NCBI GenBank assembly: GCA_030019475.1
Contig: JASEER010000006.1
Location: 1-64,000 of the forward strand
Source: Thermoanaerobacterales bacterium
Lineage (GTDB): Bacteria; Bacillota; Desulfotomaculia; Desulfotomaculales; JASEER01
Reading direction: 5' to 3'
DNA length: 64,000 bases
Part shown: positions 45,922 through 54,290 of the stretch, piece after piece
Layout of the letters: each line of letters begins with the position of its first letter
Position numbering within the stretch: the first letter of the stretch is position 1
Made by a program: the position numbers and the translations under genes
Notes under the pieces: model-generated
The model's input: the letters and a program-made list of their open reading frames with translations, nothing else
Database searches by the model: none
What the model was told of the DNA's origin: nothing

Positions 45922-46007
45922 ATTGCTTTACCTCCCACATATAGTCTTTACTTTATTGTAGGTTTCCTTACTAACCCCGTCAATAAAAATCGGCCCTCCA
46001 TAGAATA

Positions 46008-46033
46008 ACCCCGTCCCTTTCACGGGACGGGGT
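46008..46033 (-). terminator. Terminator of the amidase gene
   Basis: ACCCCGTCCC (46008-46017), loop TTTCAC, GGGACGGGGT (46024-46033): 10-bp perfect stem just after the minus-strand amidase stop, with TATTCTA beyond it on that strand. Confidence 0.75.
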
Positions 46034-46036
46034 CTC

Positions 46037-46627
46037 TTAATCCCGCCGCACCCACGCCTCGTACCCCAGCGACTCCAGCTCCGCCGCCACCGCGGCCGCC
46101 GCCTCGGGCCGCTCGTAGGCCCCGACCTGCACCCGGTAGACCACCGCCGTCCGCTCCGCGCCGGCCTCCTCCCGACCACCGTCGTCCGACGCCTGACGCC
46201 CGACGCCAGACGACTGACGACCGTCCAGTTCCCGCCGCAGCGCCGCCATATCGGTGTGCCGCCCCGGGCAGGCCGTGGCCGCGCCGGGCACCTCCCCGTG
46301 CCCCAGGACGTTCGTCACCGGGACGCGGTGCTCGGCCGCCAGACGGCGCACCAGCCCTACCAGCGACTCCCACTGCGCCGGCGTCGGCGGGTGGTTCTCC
46401 ATATTGCCGATAAGGCAGATACCCAGGGCCTTCCGGTTCATATTGCCGGCCACGCAGTGCGCGCCGCGCATCGTCGGGGGCCGCCCGTTGACCACCCGGC
46501 CGTCCCGCTCGATCAGGTAGTGGTAGCCCACGTCGCGCCAGCCCAGGCTTTTGTGGTAGGCGCGGATCCGCGCGGCATTGGCCTCCTCGGCCCCCGAGTG
46601 GTGGACCAGGATGTGCGTCCACGGCAC
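46037..46627 (-). CDS. N-acetylmuramoyl-L-alanine amidase (PGRP type) with SPOR domain
   Basis: 196 residues. Amidase_2/PGRP zinc ligands are visible as ILVHHSG and in GHGEVPGAATACPGRH, with GYHYLIERDG and GNMNRKALGICLIGN between them. A Ser/Gly/Glu linker leads to a C-terminal SPOR domain (VYRVQVGAYERPEAAAAVAAELESLGYEA) that binds peptidoglycan. GTG at 46627, behind GGAGGTGG, is chosen; the upstream frame belongs to the YvrJ gene region. It forms a lysis-like pair with the holin-like gene upstream. Confidence 0.88.
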   Translation of the reverse strand: MPWTHILVHHSGAEEANAARIRAYHKSLGWRDVGYHYLIERDGRVVNGRPPTMRGAHCVAGNMNRKALGICLIGNMENHPPTPAQWESLVGLVRRLAAEHRVPVTNVLGHGEVPGAATACPGRHTDMAALRRELDGRQSSGVGRQASDDGGREEAGAERTAVVYRVQVGAYERPEAAAAVAAELESLGYEAWVRRD

Positions 46628-46628
46628 C

Positions 46629-47069
46629 CTACACCACCTCCCGCGCCCCGCCGCACAGGGCTGCCTCGTGGAAGGCGCGGGGGCGCAGTTCCGCCTGCGC
46701 CCGCAGTACACCGGCGGCCGGACCGTCGTTCGCCCCTGTTTCCGCCTCCGGACCGCCGGCATACAGAACCGGCCCCGGCCCCGGCGCCTCGTCATCATCC
46801 CGACCCCCGGCGCCCGACGCCTGACGACCGTCCAGCACCAGCGGCCACCCCGCCGTCCCGGCCGCCGGGACACTTCCCGTCCCCCCGCCGGGCGGCTCCT
46901 CCGGCCGGCACCCGCACTGCCGCTCGATCACCGCCGTCAGCACCGCCACCGAGCGGTCCAGGCTGCGGATCAGCGGCTCCAGCCGCACCAGCAGGTAGCC
47001 CGCCACGACCATCGGAAAGCCGATGCGGACGTATCTTCTATAGGCGGAGATGCCTGTCTTTTCTGACAA
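46629..47069 (-). CDS. YvrJ-family holin-like membrane protein with long C-terminal extension
   Basis: 146 residues. Residues about 8-45 (YVRIGFPMVVAGYLLVRLE, then LIRSLDRSVAVLTAVI) match the small YvrJ family, normally about 50 residues. The remaining 100 residues are Gly/Pro/Ala-rich and look unstructured. TTG at 47069 follows GAGGAGG with 8-base spacing. Directly precedes the amidase on the minus strand. Confidence 0.7.
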   Translation of the reverse strand: MSEKTGISAYRRYVRIGFPMVVAGYLLVRLEPLIRSLDRSVAVLTAVIERQCGCRPEEPPGGGTGSVPAAGTAGWPLVLDGRQASGAGGRDDDEAPGPGPVLYAGGPEAETGANDGPAAGVLRAQAELRPRAFHEAALCGGAREVV

Positions 47070-47185
47070 GCACCAAACCTCCTCATAACCGAATTCCAAC
47101 TACAGTAGGCTTCACAGTAATTTACCGCGTGATAAAAACACGCGGTTTTCTCTTGTCTTATGTCTTATAAGGAGTGAGTGAAAAA

Positions 47186-47410
47186 ATGAAGAAGAAAGCG
47201 ATGGCCAGAGACGGTGCAATAGCGTGTGACATTGAAAAGATGGCGGCCTCAATACCCATTGAGGTTAGGGCTCTTGAAAAGGGGTCCGGCGTGTTTTACC
47301 GTGGAAGACTGGTTCTGACGGCCAAAAAGAAGGCCTGGGCCGATCAGTACGCGGAAGCCAACAAGATGTCTCTCGGCAGAGTATTCAGCAGTTCTCCTGA
47401 AGAGGTTTGA
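47186..47410 (+). CDS. Small hypothetical protein
   Basis: About 74 residues, no family recognised; LEKGSGVFYRGRLVLTAKKKAWADQYAEANKMSLGRVF looks like a compact basic domain. ATG at 47186 follows AAGGAG at 11 bases; a GTG at 47174 is also in frame. It is less GC-rich than the chromosome-like genes and starts the accessory stretch, 6 bases before the Cys-rich gene. Confidence 0.5.
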   Translation: MKKKAMARDGAIACDIEKMAASIPIEVRALEKGSGVFYRGRLVLTAKKKAWADQYAEANKMSLGRVFSSSPEEV

Positions 47411-47416
47411 AAAAGG

Positions 47417-47893
47417 ATGGCGACTAAGATGGATGAACTGGAAGTTCTGCGCCGCTTCGAAGTGCCGCGCAAGATTCTGGAGATGGCGAAGATGTTTCCG
47501 GGTGTGGTTGATAGGGCAACTCGAATTGCTCGCGTGGTGGGCCTAAAGTACCCGGACAACACCGTCTTTGAAATGGCCGTAATCGAAGAGGCGGCTAAGG
47601 CTGGGCACATACCAAAGTGCTATCGCTATGAACTCCGTTGGGATGAGGCCGGCTTGGCAGGCGACTGTAAGGACTGGGGCCTGCCGATGCTGAATCCCGG
47701 TGAGTCCTGGAGTCATACTCGGTGCCCAGTCATGCTGTGCTGTGTGCATTGTGCTCAGAGGTGTCCTCGCTTCTTCGAGGCCTGCACGAAGCGATGCCTG
47801 GTGTACCAACGGTGGGCTGATCGAAGAGCCAAAAGTGCTTTTGATGGGCCAGCCACGTTTAGGCCGGTCAAATGCCACAGGAGGGTGCCATGA
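47417..47893 (+). CDS. Cys-rich hypothetical protein upstream of druA-like gene
   Basis: 158 residues. N-terminal helical part (MDELEVLRRFEVPRKILEMAKMF), then a cysteine cluster (CPVMLCCVHCAQRCPRFFEACTKRC, about residues 104-128) that could bind zinc or an iron-sulfur cluster. No family recognised. Its stop overlaps the DruA-like start (ATGA), so the two proteins are made together. Confidence 0.6.
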   Translation: MATKMDELEVLRRFEVPRKILEMAKMFPGVVDRATRIARVVGLKYPDNTVFEMAVIEEAAKAGHIPKCYRYELRWDEAGLAGDCKDWGLPMLNPGESWSHTRCPVMLCCVHCAQRCPRFFEACTKRCLVYQRWADRRAKSAFDGPATFRPVKCHRRVP

Positions 47894-49062
47894 CTACCGA
47901 AGTACTAAAGGAGCTGATCATCCACTCGCTTGAGCATCAGGGCTTCATTATCGACGGTCACCGTATCCTCCTGCCGCCCCAGCTCGATAAGCAGGGGATA
48001 CGCAGACTTCACGCTGCAGCGGTGGCCCACCGCGTGGACCGTGCTCGCCGAGCGTTGAAGCGCCACGAGGACCACCTGCTCCAGCGGATTGCAGCCGGGG
48101 CAGATGTCGTACCGGAGCGCATTTCCCCTCGCCTGGTAGAAGTGCAGGCAGGGACGGATGACGAACTCCTCTTCCGGTATGCATCGCTCCACTGGAGCAT
48201 CCCGGTTTCGTCGGGGTACGGGCGGCGGCTCCGTTTCCTTGTTGTCGACGAGCAGAATGACAAGTTGATCGGACTTATTGGCCTGGGTGACCCAGTCTTC
48301 GCCTTGGGCGCGCGGGACAGGTGGATCGGCTGGGATGCCGAGGCGCGAAAAGAGCGCCTGCACCACGTGATGGATGCCTTTGTCCTCGGCGCTGTTCCGC
48401 CGTACTCGTTTCTGCTTTGCGGCAAACTGGTGGCCATGCTGGTGGCCAGCAATGAGATCAAAAAGGCTTTCATGCGCAAGTACTCCAAGAAGCGCTTATC
48501 GTTCATTCGGGGCCGACCCCTGGACGCGCGGCTCGTTCTCGTGACGACCACCTCGGCCCTGGGCCGGTCGTCCCTTTACAACCGGGTGACCTATGATGGC
48601 CGCTTGCTCTACCACAGCGTAGGCTTTACCCGCGGCTCCGGGGAATTCCACTTCTCCAACGGTCTGTATAGGGCCATCTCCGACTACGCCATGCAGTTCT
48701 GTCAGCCCACGGCCAAGAACGAAAAGTGGGGGAACGGCTTCCGAAACCGCCGCGAGATTGTCAAGAAATGCCTGGTGGACCTCGGCCTATCCCAAGACTT
48801 ACTCTACCACGGCATCCGCCGCGAGGTTTTCGTCGTTCCCCTGGCCCACAACGCGCGGGAGTTCCTCCAGGGGAAGCACTCCAAGGTCCGCTGGCTCGAT
48901 CAGTCTGTGGAGGACCTTTTCCGCTCGTTCCGCAAACGCTGGCTCCTGCTCCGGGCCGAACGCAACCAGCGCTATCGAGACTTCAACCCGGAGTCCTGGC
49001 GCCTCTGGGGACGGAAGGCGGGAGAGGTCCTGCAGAGCAGCGGGAGAGGAGAGGATTTGTGA
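47890..49062 (+). CDS. DruA-like (DUF4338) protein, putative phage-defence component
   Basis: 390 residues. The DUF4338 core is RLRFLVVDEQNDKLIGLIGL, then GARDRWIGWDAEARKERLHHVMDAFVLG and TTTSALGRSSLYNRV with a later GFTRGSGEFHF. DUF4338 defines DruA of the Druantia anti-phage systems, but no druE helicase is present here. It may act with the preceding Cys-rich protein. ATG at 47890 follows GGAGGG. The stop is fused (TGATG) to a short interrupted frame. Confidence 0.75.
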   Translation: MTTEVLKELIIHSLEHQGFIIDGHRILLPPQLDKQGIRRLHAAAVAHRVDRARRALKRHEDHLLQRIAAGADVVPERISPRLVEVQAGTDDELLFRYASLHWSIPVSSGYGRRLRFLVVDEQNDKLIGLIGLGDPVFALGARDRWIGWDAEARKERLHHVMDAFVLGAVPPYSFLLCGKLVAMLVASNEIKKAFMRKYSKKRLSFIRGRPLDARLVLVTTTSALGRSSLYNRVTYDGRLLYHSVGFTRGSGEFHFSNGLYRAISDYAMQFCQPTAKNEKWGNGFRNRREIVKKCLVDLGLSQDLLYHGIRREVFVVPLAHNAREFLQGKHSKVRWLDQSVEDLFRSFRKRWLLLRAERNQRYRDFNPESWRLWGRKAGEVLQSSGRGEDL

Positions 49063-49301
49063 TGGCGAGTAAGGAGCGAGCAGGAGTGAGGCGGCATGAG
49101 ATGCTGTTGGTACAAGAAGAGTTAGGTTGTAAACGTGACGGAGTGTTGTGTAGGTAGGCTCATGTTCGCGCGTTTCATAAGCTGAGGCCGTGGTGCGTGA
49201 TTAGACGGTATAAGGATGATATTGACAGTAATGGACAGTGCTTGCGGTATGAGCGGGGATTTCGGTTGCGGTATGTCCGGTGCAGGGGAACCGACGGGTA
49301 G
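49062..49301 (+). pseudogene. Small basic reading frame interrupted by an in-frame UAG
   Basis: From ATG at 49062, overlapping the druA-like stop, 31 codons run to a TAG (49155-49157). The same frame then continues 47 codons (AHVRAFHKLRPWCVIRRYKD onward) to a TAG at 49299. The second half is basic and Cys-containing, so this may be a broken small gene. Coding status is uncertain. Confidence 0.3.
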
Positions 49302-49390
49302 TATACAAAATGCTCCTTTTGTGTACGCCTTACCGCAAGAACGGCGCAAAAGGCCGGGCAAAGCAGGATGCTAAGCCCGGTTTTTTAGTT
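49301..49390 (+). terminator. Two hairpins ending the druA-like operon
   Basis: GTATACAAAA (49301-49310) pairs with TTTTGTGTAC (49317-49326), with one G-U pair. It is followed by CCGGGC (49353-49358) / GCCCGG (49375-49380) and TTTTTT, a good rho-independent terminator. Confidence 0.7.
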
Positions 49391-49439
49391 CGCAAAAGGT
49401 GAAGGGAGATTGCGAAAAGGAGGGAAAGGAGTCTTGGGA

Positions 49440-49673
49440 ATGTGGTGGATGATCGCGGAGTGGCAGCAGGCGGACTTCGTGGACTGCAACGGGTGTAACC
49501 GAGTGACCAGGGTTTTGGTGCCGCTGACGGGTAGCCGGGATGAGGCCGAGATGCGAGCGGAGTTGGAGCGGCGACGGGCCGCCGGCCGTCCGGTGGTGCT
49601 TCTCACGCCGGAGCAGATGGGGGACGCCGATGCAGATGTTTTCTCGCTGCCGCGCCTCGAAGAAGGGATGTGA
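49440..49673 (+). CDS. Small hypothetical protein upstream of the integrase
   Basis: About 77 residues, MWWMIAEWQQADFVDCNGCN onward, with one CNGC pair and a charged C-terminal helix. No family recognised. ATG at 49440 is chosen because AAAGGAG lies 7 bases upstream. It ends 3 bases before the recombinase start, so it may be an excisionase-like or coupling factor; this is inference. Confidence 0.5.
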   Translation: MWWMIAEWQQADFVDCNGCNRVTRVLVPLTGSRDEAEMRAELERRRAAGRPVVLLTPEQMGDADADVFSLPRLEEGM

Positions 49674-49676
49674 TCG

Positions 49677-50537
49677 GTGTTCGCCGCGAAGGATGTGACC
49701 CGTTTTGCAGACTACCTGCTGGGCCGGGGGCTTTCCCTGGGCACGGTAGACATCTACGTGGGGCACGTGCGCCGGTTCCTGTCCTGGGTTGAGGGGACCT
49801 ACGGTGATTGCGACCTGACTGTGGTCACGCCCTTGGACGTGGCCGACTATCGGCGCCACCTGCAGGACCGGAACAGGAAGCCATCCACGGTAAACAACGC
49901 CCTCGACGCCATCGGGGCTTTTTTTTCCTGGGCCAGGGACACGGGCTTGGTCCAGGCCGACCCGACGGAAGGTGTGCGGCGGGCGCCCGAGGAAAGGAGT
50001 GCACCCAGGTGGCTGACCCGCCGGGAGGTAGGGGCCGTAGTGCGGGCGGCGCAGAAGTACGGGAGCAAGAGGGATCAGGCCCTGGTTACGCTTCTCCTGC
50101 ACACCGGCCTGCGGGTGTCAGAGGCCGTGGCCCTGCGCGTGGAGGACGTAACGATCAGGGAGAGGAGCGGTCACGTCGTGGTCCGACGCGGCAAGGGCGA
50201 TAAGTACCGGGAGGTCCCGCTGAACGCTACGGTGCGGCGCGTCCTGGCCGAATACGTGGCGGGGCTGGGTGGCGAATGGCTCTTCCCCGGAAGGGGCGGC
50301 CACATGACCAGGAGGGCAGCGGAGAAGATGCTGACCAGGCTGGGCCGGCTGGCGGGCCTGGAGGTGACGCCCCACCGGCTACGGCACACCTTCTGCAAGA
50401 TGCTGGTGGACGCAGGGGAAAGCCTCGACCGCGTGGCGGCCCTGGCCGGGCACGGGAACCTGAATACCACGGCCAGGTACACCAGGCCGGGGATTGAGGA
50501 CCTGGAGCGGGCAGTCGAGAAGCTGGCGTGGGAGTGA
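49677..50537 (+). CDS. Tyrosine recombinase (XerC/D-like integrase)
   Basis: 286 residues. N-terminal SAM-like DNA-binding domain (FADYLLGRGLSLGTVDIYVGH) and a catalytic domain with Arg in LLHTGLRVSEAVAL, Lys in RRGKGDKYREVPL, HRLRHTF, HGNLNT and the nucleophile in ARYTRP. All catalytic residues are present. GTG at 49677 is the start. Size and form fit integrases of mobile elements as well as Xer proteins; here it marks accessory DNA. Confidence 0.88.
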   Translation: MFAAKDVTRFADYLLGRGLSLGTVDIYVGHVRRFLSWVEGTYGDCDLTVVTPLDVADYRRHLQDRNRKPSTVNNALDAIGAFFSWARDTGLVQADPTEGVRRAPEERSAPRWLTRREVGAVVRAAQKYGSKRDQALVTLLLHTGLRVSEAVALRVEDVTIRERSGHVVVRRGKGDKYREVPLNATVRRVLAEYVAGLGGEWLFPGRGGHMTRRAAEKMLTRLGRLAGLEVTPHRLRHTFCKMLVDAGESLDRVAALAGHGNLNTTARYTRPGIEDLERAVEKLAWE

Positions 50538-50968
50538 CGCGGCGGCGGGATATAGCTGAGATGCCAGTCGGCGCGGCCCACGGAATAAGTGATATAACTG
50601 GGGGGTTGTAGATGGGTGGGCGTGGGCACGTAGCGGTTACGCTGCCGTTTGAGACATGTGGTGTCGGTGATGGTTATGCCTGCCCCGGTCCGGTTTTTTC
50701 AAGCAGTGGGGTGGCGTACGCAGGACCCGCGCCGGCCGTATACTTGACGGGAAGACGTGGAGCCAAATGCCTTTTGGCGGTCCTTGGACAGACCATTACC
50801 AAGCCCATCTATGACACCGGACCGGGCTTTTGCCCGGTCCGTCTTGTATTTTGACAGGAAGCCGCCACACGGGGGAGCGGTGGCGGTGGCGGAAGCAGCT
50901 CCCCGCCCGGGCAGGGTAACAGCCCGGGCTTCTTTTTTGGAACAACCTGCCCCAGGGAGGTGCCTGAC
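50538..50968 (+). other. Gene-free leader of the parB-like gene with several hairpins
   Basis: No coding region is supported. It contains GCCAAA/TTTGGC (50762-50778), a terminator-like GGACCGGGC-TTTT-GCCCGGTCC hairpin (50819-50840, then TCTTGTATTTT), and GCCCGGGC...GCCCGGGC (50905-50929) followed by TTCTTTTTT. Two terminators in tandem just before a gene suggest an attenuated leader or a small RNA. Confidence 0.5.
50905..50938 (+). terminator. Rho-independent terminator just upstream of the parB-like gene
   Basis: GCCCGGGC (50905-50912) and GCCCGGGC (50922-50929) with a 9-base loop, then TTCTTTTTT. It lies only 31 bases before the ATG at 50969. Confidence 0.7.
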
Positions 50969-52930
50969 ATGACCGGACTGGCTGAACCCAGGAGCGTTCG
51001 CTTTGAAGAATTGAGTGTTGACGTGATATCCCCTAATCCGAACAACCCCCGGCGCAAGTTTGACGAAGACGCCCTCGCCGAACTGGCGGCGACCATCCGC
51101 CAGGTGGGGCTGATCCAGCCGGTGGTTGTCACCCCCGATGATACCGGCCGGTACCGACTGGTGGCGGGTGAGCGGCGATGGCGCGCTGCCCGGCTGGCTG
51201 GATGGACCACCATCCCGGCAATCGTCCGGATGTTTTCGAGCGAAGAAGAAGCCCAGGCCGCCCTCATCGAAAACTTGCAGCGCCGGGACCTGGATCCTTT
51301 GGAGGAGGCACAGGCCTTCAAGAAGCTCATTCAGGATCACGGATGGACGCAGGATCGGTTGGGGGAAAAACTGGGGTTTTCCCAAGCACATATCGCGAAC
51401 CGTATCCGTCTGCTGGATCTGCCGGACGACGTGCGGGAGCACATCTCCACCGGGCGGCTTACGGCGGCCCACGGCCGTGCCTTGTTGTTTATCAAGGCGG
51501 CGCCAAAGTTTGTCCGGGAGATGGCCGACGAAGCGATACGGCAGAGTTGGTCCGTGCGTCAACTGGATGAATGGATAAGAGGCGCGCTCTACTTCGGACG
51601 CCGGCGTTTCTCCCGGCAGCTCTTCAAGGACGGGTGGGGTGGGGATCAGGGGGCAGAGTTCGACACGAGCGCATGCCGTGGCTGCGATGCCATGGTGGAG
51701 GCCAGCTACCACGATGATAAAAAAAGGCCCTACTGCATTAGGCCGAGTTGCTGGGAGAAGAAACAGGCCGAAGCCAAGAAGCAACAGCGGCTGGAACAAT
51801 CGGAAAAGGCGAAGAGCGTCGCGGCCGGGGGCGGGATGAAGCATATCCGCGATCTGCCCACGGATAGCTACCGCCGCTTGAATCCGCCGCCGGCCGACGT
51901 GGAACTGAACAAATGCCGGGAGTGCGAAAAGCGACTTACCGTTCTTGACTACGGAGATGAGGCTGTTGATGTCTGCCTGGACCCCGGCTGCATCGAGGAA
52001 CAGCAGGCTGCGGCGGCCCGGAACAGGGCGGCGGCTACCCGGGCGAAGACCGAGAAAGAGGTGCAAACGCTGTCTGACGCGGCGGCCGCGATCGGCGGGG
52101 ATATGACGGAGTGCAACGACCTGATAGCTGCGGCGCGAACGGTCTGGGATACCGTAGAGCGGCCCACGTGGTTCGACCTCGCTACGCCGCTTCTTGAGAA
52201 GGAAAGCTTGTTACCCATTGATCTTCTGCTTCGTTACTTTGCCACTAAGAACGATGTCTGTAAGGACGCCACGAACATGCCCCCGCAGCTCGGCAACGTG
52301 CGGATTCTCATCCCGGACCAGGGCATAGAGTTTCGCGGATCCGAGGAGACAATGGGAAGTCAGAAGTACCCCGCATTGACAGTTGCCGAGGGCGAGGGGG
52401 CTCTCACTCTTCAGCACGATCACGGGTCGGTCAAGGACGTTGTGCCGACGATGCCGGTGTTTTATAAGGTGCAGGTCCGGCAAAGCGGGGGCCAGCGCTA
52501 CCTGCGCCAACTGGTGGCCATCAAGACGGCGTCGCGGACCATCTTTGTGGTCGGGCACGCCGGCACGACGATGAGGAAAGAAATCTGGGCGCGCTGGCAA
52601 CGCCTCATCGAGGCGCTGCCGCCAGCGGAGGCGGGACCATCTCCGGAGCTATCGGCCACGCCGGGTGAGGCGGCCGTGGAAGCGAGGGCTTACAAGCTGC
52701 CCGACGGCCAGGTGGTGTTCGTCCACGCGGGCCTGGGCGAATCGGGGTACGGCACCTTCTTCCGGTCCCTCAGGGGCGGGTTGCGCCGCGTGAAGTCACC
52801 CCAAATGCCGATGGTCCCTTCGCGCGAGGTTGCTCAGCAGAACCTCGACGCCTGGGCGATGGAGCACAACCTGCCGCCGGCGGAGGCACCGGCGGATGTT
52901 ATTTCACGCGAAATGACCCGCGCGCAGTAA
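50969..52930 (+). CDS. Large ParB/Spo0J-like protein with cysteine clusters
   Basis: 653 residues. N-terminal ParB domain (ISPNPNNPRRKFDEDALAELA and LVAGERRWRAARLAG, the CTP-binding GERRWRA motif) and the helix-turn-helix WTQDRLGEKLGFSQAHIANRIRLL. From about residue 230 come putative metal-binding cysteine groups (ACRGCDAM and CIRPSCW; then KCRECEKRL and CLDPGC), a second region and a long C-terminal part of unknown fold. Chromosomal ParB is about 290 residues; this long form is typical of plasmids and integrative elements. ATG at 50969 follows GGGAGG. It is followed by the TadZ-like gene. Confidence 0.85.
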   Translation: MTGLAEPRSVRFEELSVDVISPNPNNPRRKFDEDALAELAATIRQVGLIQPVVVTPDDTGRYRLVAGERRWRAARLAGWTTIPAIVRMFSSEEEAQAALIENLQRRDLDPLEEAQAFKKLIQDHGWTQDRLGEKLGFSQAHIANRIRLLDLPDDVREHISTGRLTAAHGRALLFIKAAPKFVREMADEAIRQSWSVRQLDEWIRGALYFGRRRFSRQLFKDGWGGDQGAEFDTSACRGCDAMVEASYHDDKKRPYCIRPSCWEKKQAEAKKQQRLEQSEKAKSVAAGGGMKHIRDLPTDSYRRLNPPPADVELNKCRECEKRLTVLDYGDEAVDVCLDPGCIEEQQAAAARNRAAATRAKTEKEVQTLSDAAAAIGGDMTECNDLIAAARTVWDTVERPTWFDLATPLLEKESLLPIDLLLRYFATKNDVCKDATNMPPQLGNVRILIPDQGIEFRGSEETMGSQKYPALTVAEGEGALTLQHDHGSVKDVVPTMPVFYKVQVRQSGGQRYLRQLVAIKTASRTIFVVGHAGTTMRKEIWARWQRLIEALPPAEAGPSPELSATPGEAAVEARAYKLPDGQVVFVHAGLGESGYGTFFRSLRGGLRRVKSPQMPMVPSREVAQQNLDAWAMEHNLPPAEAPADVISREMTRAQ

Positions 52931-52943
52931 GGGGGGTGGCTGA

Positions 52944-54287
52944 GTGCGCTTACTGATCGTCTCATCGTCACCCGAGGTTCTGAGCAACTACCTGCGCAGC
53001 GCAGGGCACGAGACGAAGGACTGCATCTCGACCGACCTGGCGGCGCGGATGGCCGAGGGCTGGGCGGACGTGATCCTTTTCAATGCTGATGCTGTGCAGG
53101 TCCAGTCCGTCAGCCATATGGACGCCTTGAAGACCTTGGTGCCGCTGGCCCGCGTGGTCTTGCTCGCGGACAAGACCAGCGAGCTGGTACCTTACGCCGC
53201 GGCCCTGGGGGTGCGGGACTTCGTGTTCATGCCCGCGGCGCCGGCGGAGGTCCTGCATCGTGTGGAGAACCCGGCCCGGGCCGAAGAGGCTGCGGACGCC
53301 CTGCGGGGCCTTGCACTGCCACGGGTCGAGCCGGAGGCGCCGGACAGGAGGGAACGGAAGCCTGGGATCGCTGCGACACCCACCGAGCAGAAACCATCGA
53401 GGATTGCGGCGCACACCGAAGGCGTTTTCGGCAACCTATTCCGGAAGCGGCGCGGCAATGAAAGATCTGCCCAGCCGGTTGTCGAGGCGCCACCGGACAT
53501 CGGATCGAGGGAACTGCCAGAGGACGGTGACGATGAACCCTGTACTGAGTCACAATTCCATTCTGTCCTTACGGTCTGGAACCCTTCGGGGGTATGCAAA
53601 ACATGCACGGCGCTGAACCTGGCCGCGGCCGCGGCGCGGGGCGGATACGATGTCGCCCTGGTGAACCTGGACCTGGTGTGTCCCGAACTGGACATCTGGT
53701 TCGGGATTCAACAGACTACCGTGGAACGCCGGAAAGGAAACCTTACGCACGGCGTCGGGTTGATGACCTTCGGCGAGGCCCTGCCGGTAGAGGTAGTGCC
53801 GAAGATGCTTCAGGAGTACGGTTGGGGGATCAAGTACCTGCCCGCCGGCAACAAGCTGGGCAACATCGGCACACCGGATTTCGAGTTGGGCACCATCGAG
53901 AGAGCTATTGAGGCGGTTGCCGGCCGGGATGCTTCGCGGCCTGCCCTGACCATCCTCAACGCCGCCGCATGTTTTGAGTTGCCCTGTTCCTACGGCGCGC
54001 TCAAGGCCGCCGATGTGATCCTGATCCCCACCACTGATGCTCCCCAGGAAGCGGAGGTGGTAACACAGCAGATTTCGGAGCTTCGGCGGGTAGGGGTTGA
54101 CAGTAAGATCATCGAGGTCCTGTGGACCCTGGGTAACGGGAAGAGAGAACCGGTCTGGCCGGGAATCGAGCGGATCGTTGTGCCAAGGGACGATGCCGGT
54201 TACCTGGCCGCCGCGGCACAGAGAAACCCATATGCCGCAACGGAGGACGGCCGGAGCCTATGGGAGAAGGTCCTTACGGGGATATAG
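52944..54287 (+). CDS. TadZ/CpaE-like ATPase
   Basis: 447 residues. An N-terminal receiver-like domain without a clear phospho-site (RLLIVSSSPEVLSNYL, then ADVILFNADAV, PLARVVLLADK), a disordered linker, then a ParA/MinD-like ATPase domain whose P-loop is degenerate, SGVCKTCTALN in place of KGGxGKT, with a lysine still at the core. TadZ proteins place the Tad pilus machine at the cell pole. GTG at 52944 follows GGGGGG. It lies between parB-like and toxin-antitoxin genes, 6 kb from tadA. Confidence 0.8.
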   Translation: MRLLIVSSSPEVLSNYLRSAGHETKDCISTDLAARMAEGWADVILFNADAVQVQSVSHMDALKTLVPLARVVLLADKTSELVPYAAALGVRDFVFMPAAPAEVLHRVENPARAEEAADALRGLALPRVEPEAPDRRERKPGIAATPTEQKPSRIAAHTEGVFGNLFRKRRGNERSAQPVVEAPPDIGSRELPEDGDDEPCTESQFHSVLTVWNPSGVCKTCTALNLAAAAARGGYDVALVNLDLVCPELDIWFGIQQTTVERRKGNLTHGVGLMTFGEALPVEVVPKMLQEYGWGIKYLPAGNKLGNIGTPDFELGTIERAIEAVAGRDASRPALTILNAAACFELPCSYGALKAADVILIPTTDAPQEAEVVTQQISELRRVGVDSKIIEVLWTLGNGKREPVWPGIERIVVPRDDAGYLAAAAQRNPYAATEDGRSLWEKVLTGI

Positions 54288-54290
54288 AAA

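Noticed and set aside
49353-49386. A riboswitch (c-di-GMP type) before the integrase genes
   Set aside because: GGGCAAAGC and the stem recall part of the motif, but the conserved core and second stem are missing; it is a plain terminator.
49677-50537. A chromosomal XerD/XerC dimer-resolution recombinase
   Set aside because: Not excluded by sequence, but its neighbourhood (small unknown gene, druA-like, parB-like) favours a mobile-element integrase.
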